A DNA stretch of 64,000 nucleotides, taken from the NCBI RefSeq assembly GCF_020176695.1, contig NZ_JAIWIA010000001.1, positions 186,001-250,000 of the forward strand, read 5' to 3'. Positions within the stretch are counted from its first letter, which is position 1. Every line of letters starts with the position of its first letter. The notes beneath the pieces were generated by a model. It was not told the DNA's origin. It saw only the letters and a list, made by a program, of their open reading frames with translations, and searched no databases. Shown in pieces: positions 49,075-56,840 of the stretch. This stretch comes from Massilia sp. MS-15. GTDB lineage: Bacteria; Pseudomonadota; Gammaproteobacteria; Burkholderiales; Burkholderiaceae_D. The position numbers were made by a program, and so were the translations under genes.

Positions 49075-49890
49075 ATGAAGCACCTCGCCAAGAAGTCCGT
49101 CCTGCTGCTGGCCCTGGCCAGCCTGTCCTTCGCCGCCAGCGCCCACCGCGGCTGGATGCTGCCCTCCGCTTCCTTCGTCGAGAAGGAAGAAGCCTGGGTC
49201 ACCATCGACGGCGCCATCTCGGAAGGCCTGTTCGAGTTCGACCACGTGCCGCTGCGCATGGACGGCGTGACCGTCACCGGCCCGGATGGCGTCACCGCCC
49301 CGGCCCCGGTCGCCGTGCTGGGCAAGCTGCGCAGCACCCTCGACCTGCGCCTGCCGCAGGACGGCACCTACCGCATCGCGATGGTGTCGAACAACGTCAT
49401 GGGCAGCTACAAGGTCGGCGGCGAGACCAGGCGCTTCCGCGGCACCGAGCAAAGCGTGGCCAAGGAGATCCCGGCCGGGGCCACCGACGTCCAGCAATCC
49501 ACGACCCACACCCGCATGGAGACCTTCGTCTCGGCCAACAAGCTGTCGAACGGCGCATTGAAGCCGAGCGGCCAGGGCCTGGAGCTGGTGCCGATCACCC
49601 ACCCGAACGACCTGCGCGCGGGCGAGCCGGCGAAGTTCCGCTTCCAGCTGGACGGCAAGCCGCTCGCCAACTTCCCCTTCAGCATGGTGCCCGCCGGGGT
49701 CAAGTACCGCGGCACGATCAACGAGATCCGCCTCAGCACCGACGCCAAGGGCGAAGCCAGCTTCACCCTGCCGGCGCCGAACCGCTACTGGCTGAGCGCC
49801 AAGTATCCGGTGGACCAGGGCAAGGGACCGGGCGAACCAGGCTCGCGCCGCTACGCCTATTCCGCCACCTTCGAGATCCTGCCGGAATAA
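49075..49890 (+). CDS. Secreted DUF4198 protein
   Basis: A 271-residue periplasmic protein with signal peptide MKHLAKKSVLLLALASLSFA, cut near AASAHRGW. The mature start HRGWMLPSASFVEKEEAWVT is typical of DUF4198 (related to NikM/CbiK-type metal-associated beta-sandwich proteins). His residues near the new N-terminus could bind a metal. GGAG precedes the ATG; the gap to the DUF2271 gene is 20 bases. Members are common in iron- and nickel-related clusters; the exact function is unknown. Confidence 0.87.
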   Translation: MKHLAKKSVLLLALASLSFAASAHRGWMLPSASFVEKEEAWVTIDGAISEGLFEFDHVPLRMDGVTVTGPDGVTAPAPVAVLGKLRSTLDLRLPQDGTYRIAMVSNNVMGSYKVGGETRRFRGTEQSVAKEIPAGATDVQQSTTHTRMETFVSANKLSNGALKPSGQGLELVPITHPNDLRAGEPAKFRFQLDGKPLANFPFSMVPAGVKYRGTINEIRLSTDAKGEASFTLPAPNRYWLSAKYPVDQGKGPGEPGSRRYAYSATFEILPE

Positions 49891-49898
49891 GGGGAGCG

Positions 49899-50903
49899 AT
49901 GCGCGCCGTCCTGGTTCCCCACGCGATCGACCTGGCCCTGCCCCCGGCGGGCAGCACGCTGCGCCGGGCCACGGGCCGGTCCATGGGGACGGGCTGGTCG
50001 GCCAGCATGCTGGTCCCGCCCGGCCAGCAGGCGGACCTGGCCGGCGCGCTGCAGCGCGAACTGGACGAGATCGTCGCGCAGATGAGCCACTGGGAAACCG
50101 GTTCCCTGCTCTCGCGCTACAACCGCGCGCCCGGCGGCAGCTGGCACCCGCTGCCGCCGCAGTTCCACGAAGTGATGGAAGTGGCCCTGCAGGTGCATGC
50201 CGACACGGACGGCGCCTACGATCCGGCCGCCGGCGCCCTGGTGGCCATGTGGGGCTTCGGCGCGCACAGGCGCCACGACGCGCCGGACTTCCAGCCGCCG
50301 CAGGAGCGGGACCTGGCCAGCGCCCTGGCGCGCCGCGCCGCCAATACGCCGCGCCTGGAGCGTGCCGGGCGCCGCCTGCTGCAGCCGGGCGGCGTGCAGC
50401 TCGACCTGTCCGCGATCGCCAAGGGCTATGGCGTGGACCGCCTCGCCCTGTGCCTGGAACGGCACGGCGTGCATCACTACCTGCTCGAAGTCGGCGGCGA
50501 ACTGCGCGGCGCCGGCATGAAGCCGGACGGCGAACCGTGGTGGGTCGAGATCGAGGGCGTGCCGGATGGCGCCGCGCCGCAGGCCGTGGTGGCCCTGCAT
50601 GGCCTGGCGATCGCCACCTCGGGCGACTACCGTAACCATTTCACCCACGGCGGCCGGCGCCTGGCGCACACGCTCGACCCGCGCAGCGGCCGCCCGCTGG
50701 ACAACGGGGTCGCGTCCTGCACGGTGGTCGCCGACCGCTGCATGGTGGCGGACGCCCTGTCCACCGCGCTGACGGTGATGGGTCCTGGCGCCGGCATTGC
50801 CTTTGCCGACGCGCGCGGGATCGCGGCGCGCTACCTGGTGCGCGGCAGCGGCGGCGTCCTGGTGGAACACCCCTCGGCCGCCTGGCGCGCCCTGCTCCAA
50901 TGA
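49899..50903 (+). CDS. apbE: FAD:protein FMN transferase (ApbE)
   Basis: ApbE, 334 residues, uses FAD to attach FMN through a phosphoester to Ser/Thr of target proteins. GRSMGTGWSASM, LDLSAIAKGYGVDRLA, HYLLEVGGELRGAG, THGGRRLAHTLDPRSGRPLDNG and the C-terminal CMVADALSTALTVMG are the conserved segments. Its likely target is the DUF2271 protein of the same cluster. No signal peptide or lipobox is visible at the N-terminus (MRAVLVPHAIDLALPP), although most ApbE proteins act outside the cytoplasm. AAGGGGAG precedes the ATG and the stop overlaps the next gene by four bases. Confidence 0.94.
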   Translation: MRAVLVPHAIDLALPPAGSTLRRATGRSMGTGWSASMLVPPGQQADLAGALQRELDEIVAQMSHWETGSLLSRYNRAPGGSWHPLPPQFHEVMEVALQVHADTDGAYDPAAGALVAMWGFGAHRRHDAPDFQPPQERDLASALARRAANTPRLERAGRRLLQPGGVQLDLSAIAKGYGVDRLALCLERHGVHHYLLEVGGELRGAGMKPDGEPWWVEIEGVPDGAAPQAVVALHGLAIATSGDYRNHFTHGGRRLAHTLDPRSGRPLDNGVASCTVVADRCMVADALSTALTVMGPGAGIAFADARGIAARYLVRGSGGVLVEHPSAAWRALLQ

Positions 50904-52258
50904 TGCTGGCGGCATTCAGCACCGACCCGCTGCGCTGGGGCAGCGCGCTGGCCCTGTGCGGCGGCTACCTGGCCATGTGCCTGGCGATCTGGCGCGCCCG
51001 GGCGCCGCGCGCGACGCCGCAGCCCGGGTCGGGCGAGGCCGACTGGCTGGTGGTCTACGCCAGCCAGACCGGCAGCGCCGAGTACCTGGCCGGCCAGAGC
51101 GCCGCCACCCTGCGCACCGGCGGCCTGCCGGCGCGCGCGGTCTGCATGTCGGACCTGGCGGACAACATGCTGGCGCGCGCCACGCGCGTGCTGTTCATCG
51201 CCAGCACCTATGGCGAAGGCGATGCGCCGGACAGCGCCGCGCGCTTCGCCGGCGCCACCATGGCCGGCGCACCCGACCTGGCGCACCTGCACTATGCGGT
51301 GCTGGCGCTGGGCGACAGCAGCTACACGCGGTATTGCGGCTTCGGCCGCGCCCTCGACGGCTGGCTGGCGGCGCGCGGCGCCACGCCCCTGTTCGAGCGC
51401 ATCGACGTCGACCGCGGCGACCCGGCCGCGCTGACGGCGTGGCAGCAGCACCTCGGACGCCTGGCCGGCACCAGCGACGCGCCCGACTGGGAAGCACCCG
51501 CCTACGGCGACTGGCGCATCCTGGAGCGCACCGTGCTCAATCCCGGCAGCGCCGGTGCGCCGCTGCTGCGCATCGCGCTGGCACCGCGCGCAGGCGCGCT
51601 GCCGCAATGGGAAGCGGGCGACCTGGCCCAGGTGAGCGTGCCGGCGGACCCGGACCACCCGCGCGAATACTCGATCGCCTCGTTGCCGCCCGAGGGCCGG
51701 CTGGAACTGCTGGTGCGCCTGCAGCGGCGGCCTGACGGCAGTCCTGGCGCGGCCTCGGGCTGGCTATGCCAGGGCGCCACGCCGGAAGACAGGATTTCAT
51801 TACGGATCCGCGCGCACGCGCGCTTCCGCCTGGACGGCAATGCCGCGCGGCCGCTGGTCGCGATCGGCAACGGCAGCGGCCTGGCCGGCCTGCGCGCGCT
51901 GCTCAAGGCCCGCATCGATCAGGGCAAGGGCGACAACTGGCTGCTGTTCGGCGAGCGCAACGCCGCCCACGACTTCGTGTGCCGCGAGGAGCTGCAGGGC
52001 TGGCTGGCGGCGGGCGCGCTGGCGCGCCTGGACCTGGCCTTCTCGCGCGATGGCGGACCGGCCCCGTACGTGCAACACAGGCTGCGCGAACAGGCGCAGG
52101 AACTGCGCCGCTGGGTAGCGAATGGCGCCGCGATCTACGTCTGCGGCAGCCTGCAAGGGATGGCGGGCGGCGTGCACGAGGCGCTGCTGGAGATCCTCGG
52201 CGCGGACGGCCTCGACGCGCTCAGCGCCGAAGGCCGCTACCGCCGCGACGTGTATTGA
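50900..52258 (+). CDS. Membrane-anchored flavodoxin/FAD/NADPH reductase (CysJ-like)
   Basis: A 452-residue protein. A single N-terminal helix (about 13-31) precedes a flavodoxin domain (about 47-180, YASQTGSAEYLAG phosphate loop, STYGEGDAPD, LGDSSYTRYCGFG). An FAD-binding domain (REYSIASLPPEG) and a NADPH-binding domain (VAIGNGSGLAGLRALL, WLLFGERNAAHDF, YVCGSLQGMAGGV, end YRRDVY) follow. This is the CysJ/P450-reductase layout, placed at the cytoplasmic face of the membrane. It would bring electrons from NADPH to the PepSY membrane protein. The start overlaps the apbE stop (ATGATG). Confidence 0.9.
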   Translation: MMLAAFSTDPLRWGSALALCGGYLAMCLAIWRARAPRATPQPGSGEADWLVVYASQTGSAEYLAGQSAATLRTGGLPARAVCMSDLADNMLARATRVLFIASTYGEGDAPDSAARFAGATMAGAPDLAHLHYAVLALGDSSYTRYCGFGRALDGWLAARGATPLFERIDVDRGDPAALTAWQQHLGRLAGTSDAPDWEAPAYGDWRILERTVLNPGSAGAPLLRIALAPRAGALPQWEAGDLAQVSVPADPDHPREYSIASLPPEGRLELLVRLQRRPDGSPGAASGWLCQGATPEDRISLRIRAHARFRLDGNAARPLVAIGNGSGLAGLRALLKARIDQGKGDNWLLFGERNAAHDFVCREELQGWLAAGALARLDLAFSRDGGPAPYVQHRLREQAQELRRWVANGAAIYVCGSLQGMAGGVHEALLEILGADGLDALSAEGRYRRDVY

Positions 52259-52315
52259 ACTTGCCAAAGGGCGTGGCGCGCAGCCAGCAAGCGCACCCAC
52301 GCCCCGCACCGGGCC

Positions 52316-52717
52316 TCAGCCCTTGTCGTTCTTGTGGCTCTGCGAGCCAGCCCGCGCATGCTGCTCGGGCGTGCCGCCGCGGGTGCCGCCGCTGCTGGCC
52401 TGGTTGCCGCCCTGGCCCTGGCCGCGCTGGCCGCCGCTCTGCTGGCTGCCGCCACCGCCGCCGCCATGGCTCATCGAGCCGGCACGGCGCGCTTCTTCCG
52501 AGTCGAACTCGTGCGCATTGCCCGAGGCGTGCGCGGCACGGCCGCCTTCGGAAGCGATTTCACGCTGCCGCTGCGGATCCATCGAAGCGAAACCACGGTT
52601 GCTGGTATCGCCGCTCTGCTTGCTGCCGCCCTGGTTGCCGGACTGCTTACTGGACTGGTTGGACTGATTGCTGCCCTGGTTACCGCCCTGGTTGCCGGTT
52701 TGCTTGTTCGATGCCAT
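52316..52717 (-). CDS. KGG-type stress protein, low complexity
   Basis: A 133-residue hydrophilic protein. The N-terminal 40 residues are Gln/Gly/Asn/Ser repeats (NQGGNQGSNQSNQSS). The core, GFASMDPQRQREIASEGGRAAH and then FDSEEARRAGSMSHGG, is the pair of short helix-turn motifs of the KGG (con-10/YciG) family, linked to general stress or stationary phase in bacteria. A second Gly/Gln-rich stretch and a half motif (GTPEQHARAGSQSH) follow. It is convergent with the reductase gene. The function is not known. Confidence 0.82.
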   Translation of the reverse strand: MASNKQTGNQGGNQGSNQSNQSSKQSGNQGGSKQSGDTSNRGFASMDPQRQREIASEGGRAAHASGNAHEFDSEEARRAGSMSHGGGGGGSQQSGGQRGQGQGGNQASSGGTRGGTPEQHARAGSQSHKNDKG

Positions 52718-52987
52718 AGTTGCCTCCTGTTCATTGTTGAATGACCAGCCGGAAGTGGCTGAGACAGGGTCATCCTAACCAAGCCCTCCGCAGCACACCA
52801 CGGACTTTCAGCTAACGCTTTGTAGGACAATACCTTGCCACGGCCAACGAATTTACTGGCATTCAGTGAGTAATTACCTGTGAAAGTGTTTTAACATTCG
52901 ATGCCGTGGTAGAACAGATTCGACGCTGGATGGCAATAATTAGAACAAATTGATTTACACCATGTAGTCCTGGACTGACCTCCTATT

Positions 52988-54664
52988 GTGAAATTTTCCA
53001 TTGGCCATCGTCTCTTCCTGTCGGTCCTGCTTGCCATCCTCGCGGTGGCAGCCAGCGCCGTTTACCTGCTGCGCCAGAACGTGCTGGCCAGTTTCGGCGA
53101 CTACGCGGTCGGCATCGAACTCGACCGTCTCGACGAATTGTCGGGCGCCCTCGCCGCGCGTTACCGCGATGCGGGCGGCTGGACCTTCCTGCCCGCCGCC
53201 GATGCCAGGCGCGGCTGGATCGCGGCCGAGCTGGCGCGCCTGCAGGAGGCACGCCAGCGCCGTGTGCCGGCCCCGCCTGCCGTGCCTGTCGTGCCTGCCG
53301 CCCCGCAGGCGCCGGCGGCCGCTGCGGCGCCGCAGCTGTCCTCGCCGGCCAACGCGCATACGGGCCGCGCGGTGCGGGGAGTGGCGCAGCCTGACATCCG
53401 CCATGCCCTGTCGTTTGCGCCACCTGCTCCACCGGCGCCGCCCGCGCCCTCCGTGCCGCCAGCCCCGCCCGCGCCCCCGGCGCTCCTGCCGCCCCTGCCC
53501 TTCGCTCCAGCGCCGCCATCCGCCCCGGCCGACGCTGCCGACACTGCCGGCGCTTCGCTCGCGCAGCGCGTCACCCTGCTCGATGCCAGGGGCGCCTACC
53601 TCGCGGGCCGCGCGCTGCCGCCGGAGGGCGCCTTGCCACTGGCGCGCCGCCCCATCGTGCTCGATGGGCGCACGCTGGGCTACCTGGGCGTGACCCGCAG
53701 CCCGCGGCCGAGCGACGCCATGGCGCTCGCCTTCCTCGAGCAGCTGCGCAGCAGCTTGGCCCTGATCGTGGCCGTGGCGGTGACCCTGAGCGCGCTGGCC
53801 GCGGTGCTGCTGGCGCGCCACTTCCGCCAGCCGATCGCGCGCCTTGCCGCCGGTGCCGGCGCCCTGGCGCAGGGCGACTTCACGGTGCGGCTGACCGATA
53901 CCCGCAGCGACGAACTGGGCGAGCTGGCCCGTCACTTCAACGCGCTCGCCGAACAGCTCGGCCGCGCCGAGGGCGCGCGCCGCCAGTGGGTGGCCGACAC
54001 CTCGCACGAGCTGCGCACCCCGCTGGCCGTGCTGCGCGCGCAGCTCGAAGCGCTGCAAGACGGCGTGCGCAGCGCCACCCCGGACACGCTGGCGGCGATG
54101 CTGCGCCAGGTACTGAGCCTGAACAAGCTGATCGACGAACTGTATGCGCTGGCGCGCGCCGACGTCGGCGCCCTCGACTGCAAGCCGGTCGCGCTCGACC
54201 TGTGGCGCTTCGCCACCGCCCACGCGCAGGGCTTCGTCACGCGCCTGCAGGGCGCCGGGCTGGCGCTGGAACTGGGCGCGCCGCCCGATGCCGGCCCGGT
54301 GCTCGCCGACCCCGACCGTCTGCGCCAGGTGCTCGACAACCTGTTCGAGAACAGCCTGCGCTATACGGCGCCGGGCGGACGCCTGCGCCTGCAGGCACAG
54401 GCCGGATCCGGACATCTGCACCTGGTGCTCGACGACAGCGCGCCCGGCGTGCCCGATGCCGCGCTGGCGCGCCTGGGCGAGCGCTTCTACCGTGTCGACG
54501 CCTCGCGCAGCCGCGCCCATGGCGGTGCCGGCCTCGGCCTGGCACTGTGCCGCCGCCTGCTCGAGGCGCAGGGCGGGCGGCTGGACTTCGCCCACTCGGC
54601 CCTGGGCGGCCTGCGCGCGACCCTCGCGCTGCCGCTGGCCGCGCAAGAAGGCCCACGCGCATGA
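52988..54664 (+). CDS. BaeS-like sensor histidine kinase with Pro/Ala-rich periplasmic segment
   Basis: A 558-residue membrane kinase. Helix 1 is about 6-30; the periplasmic part (about 31-250) contains about 75 residues of Pro/Ala repeats (PPAPPAPPAPS, PAPPALLPPLP). Helix 2 is about 250-272 and is followed by HAMP (RHFRQPIARLAAGAGALAQG), HisKA (H340 in ADTSHELRTPLAVL) and HATPase (GGAGLGLALC). The GTG at 52988 is used, with no strong ribosome site. The overlap ATGA links it to the regulator. The cytoplasmic part resembles BaeS/AdeS. The 270 bases upstream contain no gene. Confidence 0.9.
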   Translation: MKFSIGHRLFLSVLLAILAVAASAVYLLRQNVLASFGDYAVGIELDRLDELSGALAARYRDAGGWTFLPAADARRGWIAAELARLQEARQRRVPAPPAVPVVPAAPQAPAAAAAPQLSSPANAHTGRAVRGVAQPDIRHALSFAPPAPPAPPAPSVPPAPPAPPALLPPLPFAPAPPSAPADAADTAGASLAQRVTLLDARGAYLAGRALPPEGALPLARRPIVLDGRTLGYLGVTRSPRPSDAMALAFLEQLRSSLALIVAVAVTLSALAAVLLARHFRQPIARLAAGAGALAQGDFTVRLTDTRSDELGELARHFNALAEQLGRAEGARRQWVADTSHELRTPLAVLRAQLEALQDGVRSATPDTLAAMLRQVLSLNKLIDELYALARADVGALDCKPVALDLWRFATAHAQGFVTRLQGAGLALELGAPPDAGPVLADPDRLRQVLDNLFENSLRYTAPGGRLRLQAQAGSGHLHLVLDDSAPGVPDAALARLGERFYRVDASRSRAHGGAGLGLALCRRLLEAQGGRLDFAHSALGGLRATLALPLAAQEGPRA

Positions 54665-55341
54665 GCCAGACCATCCTGATCGTCGAGGACGAAGCGGAAC
54701 TGGGCGCGCTGGTGGCCGACTATGCGCGCGCGGCCGGCTACACGGCGCGGGTGATCGGCGACGGCCGCGCGGCGCTGGCGGCGATCCGGGACGAGCCGCC
54801 CGCGCTGGTCGTGCTCGACCTGATGCTGCCCGGCATGGACGGCCTGGCCCTGTGCCGCGCGCTGCGCGCGCGCAGTGCGCTGCCGGTCATCATGGTGACC
54901 GCGCGCGTGGAGGAAATCGACCGCCTGCTCGGACTCGAGGCCGGCGCCGACGACTACCTGTGCAAACCCTTCAGCCCGCGCGAGCTGATCGCTCGCATCA
55001 AGGCCATCCTGCGCCGCGCGGGGAGCGCGGCGTCCGCCCCTTCCCCTGTCCCTGCCGCTGCCCTGCTGGTCGACGAGGCGGCGCGCCGGATCCTGGTGCA
55101 TGGCCAGCCGCTCGACCTGACGCCGAGCGAGTTCGCGATCCTGGCCGCGCTGGCGCGCCGCCCGGGCCAGGTCTTTTCGCGCGCCCAGCTGCTCGACTGC
55201 GCCCGCGCCGACAGCCTGGATGCGACCGACCGCGCCATCGACAGCCACGTCAAGAATTTGCGGCGCAAGCTCGATGCCGCCGCGCCCGGGCTGGACGCGA
55301 TCCGCTCGATCTATGGCCTCGGCTACCGCTACGACCTGTAG
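54661..55341 (+). CDS. OmpR-family response regulator (BaeR-like)
   Basis: A 226-residue regulator. The receiver (1-115) has acidic residues E9-D10, phospho-acceptor D53 in VVLDLMLPGMD and K-P at KPFSPRELIARI. An Ala/Pro linker leads to a winged-helix DNA-binding domain (about 135-226, LDLTPSEFAILAALARRPGQ, DSHVKNLRRKLD). The ATG at 54661 overlaps the kinase stop, so they are one operon. The adjacent Pro-rich secreted protein is a candidate target. Confidence 0.94.
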   Translation: MSQTILIVEDEAELGALVADYARAAGYTARVIGDGRAALAAIRDEPPALVVLDLMLPGMDGLALCRALRARSALPVIMVTARVEEIDRLLGLEAGADDYLCKPFSPRELIARIKAILRRAGSAASAPSPVPAAALLVDEAARRILVHGQPLDLTPSEFAILAALARRPGQVFSRAQLLDCARADSLDATDRAIDSHVKNLRRKLDAAAPGLDAIRSIYGLGYRYDL

Positions 55342-55429
55342 CGGCGGCGCTCCACGTTTTCTCCATATTTGGGGGGCATGATGCATCCATGGCCCGCCGC
55401 CGGCGCGGGCCGCAGCCAAGGAGACCACC

Positions 55430-55933
55430 ATGCACCGCAACCAGATCTCACGCAAGCCCGTCCTGACCGTCCTGGCCACCCTGGCCCTGCTGGGAGGGAG
55501 CACGCCCGGCGCCCAGGCCGGCGTGTTCGTCCACGTCACCTGCACCGCGACCGTGAACGGGAACTGCCCGCCGCCGCCGGCCCCGCCAGCTCCGCCGGCA
55601 CCGCCCGCTCCATCCGCGATCCCGGCGCCTCCGGCCCCGCCGGCAGCGCCGGCGGGGCGGCGCGCACGGCACGCACCGGCCCTGCCCGCGCTGCCCCCAT
55701 TGCCCGCGCTCCCCGCGATGCCTGCCATCCCTGCGCTGCCCGCCATGCCACCGGCACCGCCCGCCCCGCCACCGCTGCCGGAAGTGCCCGAGGCGGCCCA
55801 CGCGGCCTGCGCCGGCAAGCCCGAAGGCAGCCGACTCACCCACGTCCTGGGCGAGGACGAAACCATGGACGGCGTATGCGGCCGCGCAGGGGGCAGGCCG
55901 GTATTCCAGCTGCACACCTACCGGCGCGGCTAG
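55430..55933 (+). CDS. Pro/Ala-rich secreted protein of unknown function
   Basis: A 167-residue protein. A signal peptide (about 1-30, cut after TPGAQA) is followed by GVFVHVTCTATVNGNC, then some 80 residues dominated by PAPPAPP and PALPALPP repeats, and a C-terminal part with two Cys (HAACAGKPEGS, MDGVCGRAGG). AAGGAG precedes the ATG. It lies 88 bases after the response regulator on the same strand. No family is recognised. The repeats have the same composition as the periplasmic part of the sensor kinase at 52988. Confidence 0.65.
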   Translation: MHRNQISRKPVLTVLATLALLGGSTPGAQAGVFVHVTCTATVNGNCPPPPAPPAPPAPPAPSAIPAPPAPPAAPAGRRARHAPALPALPPLPALPAMPAIPALPAMPPAPPAPPPLPEVPEAAHAACAGKPEGSRLTHVLGEDETMDGVCGRAGGRPVFQLHTYRRG

Positions 55934-55989
55934 CGAGGCGCAGCGGGGCGCGGCTCGACGCAGGGGCCTGGATCATTTATTCTCGTACC

Positions 55990-56064
55990 ATGAACACGCC
56001 CGACGTCCCCCTGGGGCGGCTGCAGGTGAACCGCGCCAAGGGCCTGCTGACCCGCGAGGACTAG
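55990..56064 (+). CDS. Possible 24-residue small ORF
   Basis: ATG to TAG encodes MNTPDVPLGRLQVNRAKGLL plus TRED. It has no ribosome site, but its stop is two bases before the GTG of the next small gene, which would suit translational coupling. I have no family match; it may be chance. Confidence 0.25.
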   Translation: MNTPDVPLGRLQVNRAKGLLTRED

Positions 56065-56066
56065 CC

Positions 56067-56264
56067 GTGCCCCACCCGCCTGTACCCGCCCGCCCTGTCC
56101 CGCCGCTTGCGCCGGAGCTCGAGGATTGCTGCCGCAGCGGCTGCGTGCCCTGCGTGTTCGACCTCTACGAAGACGCGCTGGCGCGCTACCAGGAGGCGCT
56201 GGCCGCCTGGGAAGCCGCGCAGCCGCCCGGCTCCCCGCCCTGCCTGCCCTCTCCGTCCGGGTGA
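56067..56264 (+). CDS. Oxidoreductase-like small Cys-rich protein
   Basis: A 65-residue protein matching the short 'oxidoreductase-like, N-terminal' family: CCRSGCVPCVFDLYEDALAR has the CCxSGCxxC cluster (C21-C22, C26, C29) followed by the conserved DxYExxLxRY helix. Pro-rich sequences flank it. The Cys cluster may bind a metal or cofactor; no activity is established for these small proteins. The start is a GTG with GAGGA seven bases upstream. Confidence 0.7.
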   Translation: MPHPPVPARPVPPLAPELEDCCRSGCVPCVFDLYEDALARYQEALAAWEAAQPPGSPPCLPSPSG

Positions 56265-56343
56265 GCCCGCGGGCGCACGCTTGAAACCAGGATGTTGACG
56301 ATTTGATTACAATGGTCCGGTCGGTGTCATTCACGGAGTGGAT

Positions 56344-56808
56344 ATGTTCGACATGGATTTGCCCTGGTGGGAATTTATCGTACGCGGCCTGGCCGTCTAC
56401 CTGCTGCTGCTGGTCATGGTGCGCCTGTCCGGGCACCGCACCGTGGGCCAGTTCACGCCCTTCGACCTGCTGGTCGTGATGCTGCTGTCCGAGGCGGTCT
56501 CGAACTCGCTGAACGGCGGCGACCATTCCCTTGTCGGCGGCCTGATCGCCGCGGCCACCCTGGTGGCCATCAATTCCCTGGTGGCCCTGGCCAGTTCGCG
56601 CAGCGCGCGCTTCGAGAAGTTCGTCGACGGCAGCGCAGTGCTCATCGGGCGCGACGGCGTGTTCTTCGAGAAGACGGTACGGCGCTGCCGCCTGTCCGAG
56701 TCCGACCTCGAGGAAGCCTTGCGCGAGCACGACTGCCCACGCCCCGAAATGAAGTGCGCCTTCCTGGAAGCGGACGGCAAGATCAGCATCCTGCGCAACC
56801 CGCAATAA
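56344..56808 (+). CDS. DUF421/YetF-family membrane protein
   Basis: A 154-residue protein. Two to three membrane helices at the N-terminus (FIVRGLAVYLLLLVMVRLSG; PFDLLVVMLLSEAVSN) are followed by the DUF421/YetF C-terminal soluble domain (VDGSAVLIGRDGVFFEKTVR, ... DLEEALREHDC). The RLSGHRTVGQFTPFDLLV motif is diagnostic. Related YetF proteins have been tied to spore envelope or membrane function in Bacillus; the role here is unknown. The ATG at 56344 has GGAG in front. It is convergent with gluQRS. Confidence 0.88.
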   Translation: MFDMDLPWWEFIVRGLAVYLLLLVMVRLSGHRTVGQFTPFDLLVVMLLSEAVSNSLNGGDHSLVGGLIAAATLVAINSLVALASSRSARFEKFVDGSAVLIGRDGVFFEKTVRRCRLSESDLEEALREHDCPRPEMKCAFLEADGKISILRNPQ

Positions 56809-56840
56809 GGCAGCGGCCGCGGGCGGATCGCGCCGCGTCC

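Noticed and set aside
50900..52258. Assimilatory sulfite reductase flavoprotein (cysJ)
   Set aside because: The domain order is CysJ-like, but there is a membrane helix at the N-terminus, no cysI/cysH nearby, and the gene sits in a Fur-controlled PepSY/ApbE cluster.
53986..54660. Long N-terminal extension of the response regulator at 54661
   Set aside because: It is an out-of-frame reading of the kinase gene; the regulator starts at the ATG overlapping the kinase stop.
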